Origin: JAIPEK01 sp041685935
Lineage (GTDB): Bacteria > Desulfobacterota > Desulfobacteria > Desulfobacterales > Desulfobacteraceae
Reading direction: 5' to 3'
Length of the DNA: 18,594 bases
NCBI GenBank assembly: GCA_041685935.1
Contig: JAWLES010000033.1
Location: 1 to 18,594 of the forward strand
This document shows, piece after piece, positions 12,473 to 18,594 of this stretch. How positions within the stretch are numbered: position 1 is the first letter of the stretch; every line of letters starts with the position of its first letter. The notes under the pieces were generated by a model. It saw only the letters and a program-made list of their open reading frames with translations, was not told where the DNA came from and ran no database searches. A program made the position numbers and the translations under genes.

Positions 12473-13102
12473 TTATCCCAGAGATTTGGCAAGTTTGCTC
12501 GCACCGCCCGCATCCGAGGCATATCCGTCAGCGCCGATCCGGTCTGCAAACTCCTGGGTGACCGGCGCTCCACCCACTATTATTTTGATTTGATCCCGGA
12601 CACCGCTTTCAGCAAGCGCATCCACCGTCTGCTGCATCATGGGCATGGTGGTGGTCAAAAGCGCGGACAATGCGACTATATCGGGATTCTTTTCCCGGAC
12701 CGCTTCCACAAATTTTTCAGGGGCTACGTCCACCCCGAGGTCCGTGACTTCGAATCCCGCGCTTTCCACCATCATGGTCACAAGATTCTTGCCGATGTCG
12801 TGAAGATCCCCTTTCACCGTTCCGATCACCATGTGGCCGGTCTTGTTTCTTCCCCCGTCTTTCAGAAATGGTTTAAGGGTCTCCACAGCCTCGCTCATGC
12901 TTTTTGCAGCCATGAGGACCTCCGGTATGAACATCTCGCCGGTCTGCATTTTTTCGCCCACGATGTCCATGCCGCTGATAAGACCGTCGTTGAGAATGGT
13001 GTCCGCGTCCACTCCCCGGTCAACCGCCTCCTGCACCGAATTTTTTACACTCTCTGCATCCCCCGAGGTCAATGCATCTTTTATTGCAGATAGATCCGTC
13101 AT
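12473..13102 (-). CDS. Corrinoid (cobalamin-binding) methyl-carrier protein, MttC/MtgC type
   Basis: This 209-residue protein carries the cobamide between the two methyltransferases. Residues 1-88 form the helical cap domain (LISGMDIVGEKMQTGEMFIP). Residues 89-209 form the Rossmann-like B12 domain with GDLHDIGKN (the Asp99-x-His101-x2-Gly104 motif, His101 being the lower axial cobalt ligand), then LSALLTTTM and IIVGGAPV. The start ATG 13102 has AGGAG eight bases upstream; the longer open frame would run into the preceding gene. It begins 14 bases after the mttB stop, so the two are co-transcribed and expressed together, as in other MttB-type systems. Its reactivating RamA-like protein is not in the window. 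Confidence 0.95.
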   Translation of the reverse strand: MTDLSAIKDALTSGDAESVKNSVQEAVDRGVDADTILNDGLISGMDIVGEKMQTGEMFIPEVLMAAKSMSEAVETLKPFLKDGGRNKTGHMVIGTVKGDLHDIGKNLVTMMVESAGFEVTDLGVDVAPEKFVEAVREKNPDIVALSALLTTTMPMMQQTVDALAESGVRDQIKIIVGGAPVTQEFADRIGADGYASDAGGASKLAKSLG

Positions 13103-13116
13103 ATTCCGACTCCTTT

Positions 13117-14610
13117 TTACATCCAGTTTTTTTCCATTTTTTCCATTTCCCTGGCTATCTCTTCGGGCAGGGGCTCGGGTTCGTGCTCCATGATTTTCAG
13201 GGTGTGCTCCCGGAGCCGCTCGTGGAACTGCTTGCTGCCGGCGGCCCGCCATCCGGCCGTGGTGGTCCTGTCAAAAAGTTTGGAGTACCAGACCTCCCGG
13301 AAATGGTTCATGGTGTGCGGCTCCATGAGAAAGTGCCCGCCCGGACCGACCTTGTCGATGACATCAAGGGCCAGGCGTTCCTCGTCCACACGCATGCCGT
13401 TCATGTACCGGTTCACTTTTTCGATGACCTCGTTGACAAGAACCATGTATTCCGGTGAGATCAACGTGGAGTGGTCCAGCCAGCCGTTGTCGTGGACCAT
13501 GTTGGCCCCGCTCATGGAGGAGGAAAAACACGAGAATGTCGCCTCCACGGCAGCCTGGGAGTCCGGGAACTTGGCGTCGGAGCACCCCGACATCCCGAAA
13601 AACGGGATGCTGTAGTAATGGGCGAGCTGGGACATGGCAGAGGCCATGATATTCATCTCAGGGGCACCATAGGAAAAGACCGTGGTGGCCATGTCCATGA
13701 TCGTGGCAAATGCTCCGTAAACGAACGGGCAGCCAGGATTCACAAGCTGGCCGAGGATGATGCCGAACAAAGATTCGGCACTGCCCTGGACCACGGTGCC
13801 GGCAAGGGTCGCAGGCGACGTACTCCCGGCCTGGGGCCCGGAATAGCAGACCTGGGGCAGTCCTTTTTCAGCTGCAAAAAGAAGCCGGTCGATCAGGGCG
13901 TCATCATAGGTCAGAGGGGAGATAGGCGCCTGGAACCCGATGATGTTGGGCTGGTTGATAAGGCGCTCTTCGCTTCCTGCAATGAGTACCCCCATGTCGT
14001 AGATATCCCGCATGGAGTCCATGCTCCCGCAGCAGAAAAGCAAAGGCTTGGTACTGTTGGCCAGAACCTGTTTGGCGATCAGCCGGTCAGACGTGGCGGA
14101 CGGTGCATCAGAACAGACCCCTATGGTCATGATCCAGGTGAAATTGTCCAGAGCATCCGCAAGCCGTGTGGTTTTCCGGCAGTCTTCCAGGGTAAAGGGC
14201 CGGCGTTTTCCGGTTTCCGGGTCCAGGTAGTCAAACGCGTCTATCGTGGGGCCGTACCAGGTGTCGTCATCCTTGAGAATCACAGGTTTCGTCCGGTTTC
14301 TGTCGAAAAAGACCACCTGGGAGGGGGCGGTACTCAGAGCCTTTTCCACCAGCCATGCCGGCAGCCGTATCCGGTCGCCTTCCACTGAAGCCCCGTGGGA
14401 GTGAAGAATTTCCTTTGCCTTTTCATGGGTTACCTTGAACCCGGTTCGTTCCATCAAAGACAGGGTGGCTTCATGCAATCCCAGGATCTGGGCCGTGCTC
14501 AAAAACCGCTGTCTCGGCTTGATGTGCAGCATGGATTCCCATCCCACGGGATTTTCCTGCTGCCCGGTTTCCGTATCGGTCCGGTTGGTGAATTGAGATT
14601 CGGGATTCAT
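13117..14610 (-). CDS. MttB-superfamily (non-pyrrolysine) quaternary amine:corrinoid methyltransferase
   Basis: This is a 497-residue protein of the trimethylamine methyltransferase (MttB) superfamily. Landmarks are THEKAKEILHSHGA, YGPTIDAFDYLDPETG, SGPQAGSTSPATLAGTVVQG, FFGMSGCSDAKFPDSQAA and a C-terminal VGPGGHFLMEPHT segment. The archaeal trimethylamine enzyme has an in-frame amber codon read as pyrrolysine; here the frame has none. It therefore belongs to the bacterial branch known for glycine betaine (MtgB), proline betaine (MtpB) and carnitine. It would transfer one N-methyl group of a quaternary amine to the corrinoid protein encoded next. The substrate cannot be read from the sequence; putA upstream favours proline betaine. 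ATG 14610 (GGAG 11 bases upstream) is preferred over GTG 14622, which overlaps the ribosome site. Confidence 0.93.
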   Translation of the reverse strand: MNPESQFTNRTDTETGQQENPVGWESMLHIKPRQRFLSTAQILGLHEATLSLMERTGFKVTHEKAKEILHSHGASVEGDRIRLPAWLVEKALSTAPSQVVFFDRNRTKPVILKDDDTWYGPTIDAFDYLDPETGKRRPFTLEDCRKTTRLADALDNFTWIMTIGVCSDAPSATSDRLIAKQVLANSTKPLLFCCGSMDSMRDIYDMGVLIAGSEERLINQPNIIGFQAPISPLTYDDALIDRLLFAAEKGLPQVCYSGPQAGSTSPATLAGTVVQGSAESLFGIILGQLVNPGCPFVYGAFATIMDMATTVFSYGAPEMNIMASAMSQLAHYYSIPFFGMSGCSDAKFPDSQAAVEATFSCFSSSMSGANMVHDNGWLDHSTLISPEYMVLVNEVIEKVNRYMNGMRVDEERLALDVIDKVGPGGHFLMEPHTMNHFREVWYSKLFDRTTTAGWRAAGSKQFHERLREHTLKIMEHEPEPLPEEIAREMEKMEKNWM

Positions 14611-14659
14611 TTCTTGTTGCACTCCTTATGATTTATATGAACGTCCGTGCCTTTTTCCC

Positions 14660-14808
14660 GGCAGCAGGCGATCCGGTATAACCTTCCGCTCAGTCTCGCA
14701 GCCCGTCCAGGGCAGCTCCGAGGTCAATGCCGGAACCGGTCACATCGTGTGACCGGTAACCGACCTGCATTGCAACCCGCTTCAGGTTACACCGGAGCGC
14801 CTGCTGCC
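14660..14808 (-). repeat. Structured intergenic element, copy B (before mttB-like gene)
   Basis: This is the homologue of 12276-12425, placed between the GntR regulator and mttB genes. On the minus strand the outer stem is GGCAGCAGGCG with CGCCTGCTGCC (11 bp, perfect), then CCGGTGTAACCT with AGGTTATACCGG. Inside, CAATGC pairs with GCATTG and encloses a perfect 10-bp hairpin ACCGGTCACA-CGA-TGTGACCGGT. The last hairpin is built on GCTGCCC and GGGCTGC with one mismatch. Compared with copy A, some base pairs change on both sides together. A one-base indel between copies breaks any shared reading frame. The end of the outer stem is about 30 bases before the mttB ribosome site. Confidence 0.75.
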
Positions 14809-14856
14809 TGCGCTCGGGAACTTTCATGTTTTGTTGTGTCTTAAAGGACATGGCCT

Positions 14857-15627
14857 TTATTCCTCTCCATTCCCGCCGGACGGCATGGAATAGAAAATGG
14901 TTTCAAACTGCTTCCTGTACCGCTCCGCTTCAGGAATCAGACGGGTCAGCTCTGAAGGAACGATATTCAGATGTTCCGCCATTTCCAGGCCTGCCTGTTC
15001 CGCATCGCGTTTTTCAATGCAGTCCATGATCCTCCGGGCAGTCACAATAGCCTGCTCCGGCTCGCACAATGTGTCAGGCATGAATTTCAAGTACTGGTCA
15101 TGGGTTCTGGTGATCACCATCTTGATCATTTCAGAAAGCAATTCATTGTTCGAAGCTTCACAGATGATGGTATGAAAATCAAAATCCGCTTCGTAAAAAC
15201 CTTCCAGGTTTTTAAGGTTTTGTTCCATTCGTTTGATGGTTTCCCCGAGTTTGCTGATATCGTTGGCGTCCGCCCGTGCTGCTGCCAGCTTGACGACGCT
15301 GCACTCGAGGGTCTGCCGGGTTTCGATTATATCCATGATCCAGTAGGCGTTCAGCACATCGCTGAGCGAGGAAGTAAACATATACGGGGAGGGGATATCC
15401 TTTTTGAGGAAAATCCCCTTGCCCTGTGTGACTTCCAGGTACCCCACAAGGACCATGGCTGATATTGCCTCTCTCACCGATGACCTGCTTACGCCGAAGG
15501 ATTCTGCCAGGTTCCGCTCCGGCGGCAGCTTTTCACCGGGTTTAAGCTCCCCGTCTTTAATGTTTTTCAAAAGCTCCCGAACCACAAGTTCGGGAGTGGA
15601 TGTCTTGTTGATTGTTGAAATTTTCAT
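14857..15627 (-). CDS. GntR-family (FadR/FCD-type) transcriptional regulator
   Basis: This is a 256-residue regulator. Residues 10-75 form the winged helix (KPGEKLPPERNLAESFGVSR, SSVREAISAM, then GYLEVTQGKGIFL). Residues 90-225 form the all-helical FCD ligand-binding domain. Possible metal ligands are Asp148 and His152 (DFDFH) and His219 (AEHL). The usual additional histidine after helix 4 appears as Gln in EPEQAIVTA, so metal binding may differ from the family norm. Such regulators usually repress catabolic genes until a metabolite binds. The start lies six bases after the putA stop and its ribosome site (GGAG) overlaps the putA end, so it is translationally coupled to putA. It is the obvious candidate regulator of this cluster. 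Confidence 0.93.
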   Translation of the reverse strand: MKISTINKTSTPELVVRELLKNIKDGELKPGEKLPPERNLAESFGVSRSSVREAISAMVLVGYLEVTQGKGIFLKKDIPSPYMFTSSLSDVLNAYWIMDIIETRQTLECSVVKLAAARADANDISKLGETIKRMEQNLKNLEGFYEADFDFHTIICEASNNELLSEMIKMVITRTHDQYLKFMPDTLCEPEQAIVTARRIMDCIEKRDAEQAGLEMAEHLNIVPSELTRLIPEAERYRKQFETIFYSMPSGGNGEE

Positions 15628-15633
15628 TTAAGT

Positions 15634-18594
15634 TTACTCCATGGGAGCAAAACCGCTCCTGAAGGTATTTTCACAAATTGTCCGGCAGACCGTGAATTCC
15701 TTGAGATAATCCGGACCGCCCGCTTTGGACCCGTCCCCTGACAGGCGGAAACCGCCGAAGGGATGGCGTCCCACCAGGGCTCCGGTTATACCACGGTTGA
15801 TGTAGAGATTGCCAACGCAAAAACGGCTGCAGGCCTTTTCGATATTCCCTGGATTCCTTGAAAAAACCCCGCCTGTAAGGGCATAGCTGCAGTTGTTTGC
15901 TATATCCAGTGCTTCATCAAAATCAGCCGCCTTCATGATGGAGAGCACAGGCCCGAAAACCCCTTCTGCGGCAAGCGAGTGCTCAGGTTTGATATCCCCG
16001 AAGATCGCAAGGGGAGCGAAATGGCCGGAATCGGATTCCGGTCTCTTCTCCAGGATCAGTGTGCCTTCCTCCTTGCCCCGGGCAATCGCTTTTTCAATTC
16101 TGTTTTTGGCTTCTTCGTCGATCACGGCGCCGAAACCGTTTCTCGGGTCCTCCACCGGCCCCATGTCCAGACTGTCCGCAGCCGCCCGGACCTTGTCCAC
16201 GACCTTGTCATAGTTTTCCTCCAGCACGATCAGCCGGGAGAGGGCCGAGCATTTCTGGCCCTGGTATCCGAAAGCCGAGCTGATAATGCTGCCTACTGCA
16301 GCATCAAGGTCTGCATCCGAATCCATTATAATGGCATTGTTCCCCACAAGGGAGAGTATGGTTTTGGCAAGGCCCTTTCTGCTGCGGATATCGCCTGTTG
16401 TTTTTTCAAGGACTTTCTGCCCGGCTTCCGTGCTTCCGGTGAAACAGACAAGATCCACATCCGGATGTCCTGAAAGAATCTCTCCGGGCTCGGCATTTTC
16501 CGCGGTGATCAGGTTGAGAACCCCTTCGGGAACCCCTGCCTCCTCGAAAATAGAGACCAGCATGGCTCCGATGATCGTGGCCCGGGGAGCGGGTTTGAAT
16601 ACCACTGCATTGCCGGTGACAAGAGCTGCGCCCAAGGTTCCGGCCGGTACAGGCAGCGGCATGTTAAACGGGGTGATTACGGCTGCAGTGCCTCTCGGTT
16701 CAAAGGAAAGGCGGCTGGATTCGCCGAGTTTCGAACTTACCGAACGGCCCCCGGAAAGCCGGATCATCTCCCGGCCGTAAAATTCGAGAAAATCAATCGC
16801 CTCGTTTACGTCCGCCTGGGAGTCGTTCCAGTTTTTGCCCGTCTCCAGGACCGTCATGGCGGCCAACTCGAACCTTTTTTCCCGGATCAGCTCGGCAGCC
16901 TTGAACAGAACTTCGCTGCGCTCGCCGGGTTTGGTGCCGGCCCATTGGGACCGGGCTTCTCCGGCGGTTTTTACTGCGCTTTCCACTTCATTGGCGCCTG
17001 CGGATACCGCAGTTCCAAGGATTTCATCCGGGGCGTTTGGGTTTGTGGAATGAAATGTCGAGTCAGTTGTTACATCCTGTCCGCCGATTCTTAGCTTAAT
17101 GCTTTTCGGCCCGTCCGACCGGATCTTTTCAATGGCTTGTTTCATGGAAAGCCTTGCATCCGCCGTCCATGCCATGGGTGGCTCGTTCTCGAACGCTCCT
17201 TTTTCTCCGTATTCCGTCCCTTCTTCGCTGCCAGGGACGAATGCGGATTCATGGGACTTGGCAAGTTCGGCAGGATCGGTCAGCAGTTTTTCCCTGTCAA
17301 CACCCTCTTCAAAACTCTGGCGCAGGAATGATTCATTTGAGGTGTTTTCCAGAAGCCGGCGGACCAGATAGGCCATTCCCGGGATGACCTCGCCGATGGG
17401 GGCGTAGAGTCTCACACGGTACCCGGCCTTGCCCAGGGCCGCCCGCAGGTTCTCAGCCATGCCGTACAGCATCTGGAATTCGTACCTGTTTTCCGGGACG
17501 CCCAGTTCTTTGGCCGTCTCCATGGCATAGGCGATGGACCGGATGTTGTGGGAGCCGCATTTGTAAATGATCAGATCGTTGTTTTCCAGGATCCGCCGGG
17601 TGAGTTTTTCAAACATTGCATCAGTGTCGTATTTGTTGGTGAAAACAGGCACAGGTACGTTGTCCTGGTGGGCCCGGGTGACTTCTTCGTCCCAGAATGC
17701 GCCCTTTACAAGGCGGATATGGATCGGCTGTCTGCGCTCCCGTACCCAGCGGACAAGGTCTTCGAACGGCTCTTGGGCATCCTTGAGATACGCCTGGTAT
17801 ACCAGCCCGATATGGGGGTAGCCGGCAAACTCAGGTTCTTCCAGGATGCTCTTGAACGTCTCCAGTGTAAGCTCGCGCAAGGGAAGGTGCTCCATATCCA
17901 GGATCAGGCAGGCGTTGATCTCCATTGCCTTTCGAAGAATGGGCCGGAGCCGCTCTTTGGCTTTTTCCACGGAATGTTCAAAAGCACATGCCTTGTCCAT
18001 GTACTGGGCATACATGGAAGAGACCATCACCGACATTACGCATGTGGGCGTGTCTCCCCAGTCCAGCTCGCTGTCACCGTTTTTCTTCTTGTCTCCCACC
18101 GGCTTCCATTTTTTCCGGATTTCCCGGAACCGGTCAAAGAATTCGATCTGATCGTGAACAAAAGCCTCTTCCTCTTCCACTGACTTGACTTCCTCCTTTA
18201 GGATCTTCATGACCCAGGGAAATCCTTTGTCCCGGATTTTTTTCATTACCGGCGCGGCTTCGTCCAGGGTGTTGCCTACAATGAACTGTTTGCCCATGCT
18301 GTGGATGTTGCTGGAGATGGTTTTGGCAGCCATTTTTGCAGTCATGGAGTCGGGGCTGACCATTTTCAGGCCGAACTGGAGCGCCTTGGGGAAATCATGC
18401 TCAGGCCTGCAGAAGTACTGCTGGATATGTTCGGCCACGGATTCCGGGCGGCCCAGGTACGGGAAAACATCCACGAACCGGAACATCTGCACTTTGAACG
18501 CTTCGTCCTTCATGGACCAGTCCATCATCTTTCCGGTCCAGAAGTCTTTTCGGAACAGGGACGGTTTTTCCTTGTCCACCTTGCCGAAAATTTC
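15634..18594 (-). CDS. putA: Bifunctional proline dehydrogenase / delta-1-pyrroline-5-carboxylate dehydrogenase (5' end off the window)
   Basis: The frame is open to the right edge (986 residues visible), so the true start is outside; the GTG at 18579 is internal. It oxidises proline to glutamate in two steps. Numbering from that GTG, the FAD-dependent proline dehydrogenase domain spans about 1-440 (RLVKGAFWDEEV at 289-300, YEFQMLYGMAE at 366-376, LYAPIGEVIPGMAYLVRRLL). The NAD-dependent aldehyde dehydrogenase domain spans about 480-980 (FTGSTEAG, catalytic Cys777 in GYQGQKCSAL, EGVFGPVLS, HPFGGFRLSGDGSKAGGPDY). The motif that normally supplies the general-base Glu (ELGG or ETGG) reads SLVG here, with Ser743 at that place. 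The length fits a minimal PutA without the extra DNA-binding or C-terminal domains, but the missing N-terminus prevents certainty. It is the first visible gene of the cluster. Confidence 0.93.
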   Translation of the reverse strand, partial: EIFGKVDKEKPSLFRKDFWTGKMMDWSMKDEAFKVQMFRFVDVFPYLGRPESVAEHIQQYFCRPEHDFPKALQFGLKMVSPDSMTAKMAAKTISSNIHSMGKQFIVGNTLDEAAPVMKKIRDKGFPWVMKILKEEVKSVEEEEAFVHDQIEFFDRFREIRKKWKPVGDKKKNGDSELDWGDTPTCVMSVMVSSMYAQYMDKACAFEHSVEKAKERLRPILRKAMEINACLILDMEHLPLRELTLETFKSILEEPEFAGYPHIGLVYQAYLKDAQEPFEDLVRWVRERRQPIHIRLVKGAFWDEEVTRAHQDNVPVPVFTNKYDTDAMFEKLTRRILENNDLIIYKCGSHNIRSIAYAMETAKELGVPENRYEFQMLYGMAENLRAALGKAGYRVRLYAPIGEVIPGMAYLVRRLLENTSNESFLRQSFEEGVDREKLLTDPAELAKSHESAFVPGSEEGTEYGEKGAFENEPPMAWTADARLSMKQAIEKIRSDGPKSIKLRIGGQDVTTDSTFHSTNPNAPDEILGTAVSAGANEVESAVKTAGEARSQWAGTKPGERSEVLFKAAELIREKRFELAAMTVLETGKNWNDSQADVNEAIDFLEFYGREMIRLSGGRSVSSKLGESSRLSFEPRGTAAVITPFNMPLPVPAGTLGAALVTGNAVVFKPAPRATIIGAMLVSIFEEAGVPEGVLNLITAENAEPGEILSGHPDVDLVCFTGSTEAGQKVLEKTTGDIRSRKGLAKTILSLVGNNAIIMDSDADLDAAVGSIISSAFGYQGQKCSALSRLIVLEENYDKVVDKVRAAADSLDMGPVEDPRNGFGAVIDEEAKNRIEKAIARGKEEGTLILEKRPESDSGHFAPLAIFGDIKPEHSLAAEGVFGPVLSIMKAADFDEALDIANNCSYALTGGVFSRNPGNIEKACSRFCVGNLYINRGITGALVGRHPFGGFRLSGDGSKAGGPDYLKEFTVCRTICENTFRSGFAPME

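Noticed and set aside
12322..12573. Short protein-coding gene across the intergenic element
   Set aside because: The open frame overlaps the corrinoid protein gene, has no ribosome site, and is broken by an indel in the homologous copy near 14700. Pairing is conserved, coding is not.
13117..14610. Pyrrolysine-containing trimethylamine methyltransferase
   Set aside because: The frame has no in-frame amber codon over 497 residues and no pyl genes are present. It belongs to the non-pyrrolysine branch.

Overview
The window (about 50% G+C, mixed coding strands, no rRNA or tRNA genes seen) looks like a chromosomal segment of an anaerobic bacterium, most plausibly a Desulfobacterota/Deltaproteobacteria sulfate reducer. 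That is an inference from gene content: a corrinoid methyltransferase system that feeds methyl groups to tetrahydrofolate, a fused PutA, a YbiI-type DksA protein and multidomain PAS signalling proteins. No taxonomic marker is present.

Positions 1-4576 are an accessory, rearranged region. A QueG-like iron-sulfur protein runs off the left edge. A 228-bp segment occurs twice (748-975 and 2417-2644). The right copy is the functional divergent control region of a carboxymuconolactone-decarboxylase (CMD) family gene and a LysR regulator. The left copy keeps only the broken 5' ends of both genes and now sits directly upstream of the QueG-like gene. Between the copies lie a small secreted DUF4168 protein, a probable group II intron reverse-transcriptase remnant, a minus-strand terminator and a C-terminal remnant of a second CMD paralogue. 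Then come csaA and an arsenate-reductase-like phosphatase.

Positions 4616-9517 are signalling genes. A YbiI-like zinc-finger protein and a CHASE-PAS-PAS-PAS-GGDEF diguanylate cyclase form a minus-strand pair. A hybrid histidine kinase is divergent from them. A decayed 3' end of a second csaA lies between. Positions 9567-11386 carry a DEAD-box RNA helicase with a DbpA-type RNA-binding domain and a very good sigma-70 promoter.

Positions 11435-18594 (minus strand) form a catabolic cluster in transcription order: putA (5' end outside the window), a FadR-type GntR regulator, a non-pyrrolysine MttB-superfamily methyltransferase, its corrinoid protein, and a methyltetrahydrofolate methyltransferase of the AcsE/MtgA type. 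Together they suggest anaerobic demethylation of a quaternary amine, with proline betaine favoured because PutA would oxidise the released proline to glutamate while the methyl group enters the folate/Wood-Ljungdahl pathway. The two long gaps in this cluster, before mttB and before the methyltetrahydrofolate methyltransferase gene, are homologous to each other. Both fold into the same multi-stem structure with compensatory base changes. This pair of leader-like elements is the best candidate here for an undescribed regulatory RNA, although a REP/ERIC-like repeat is a serious alternative.
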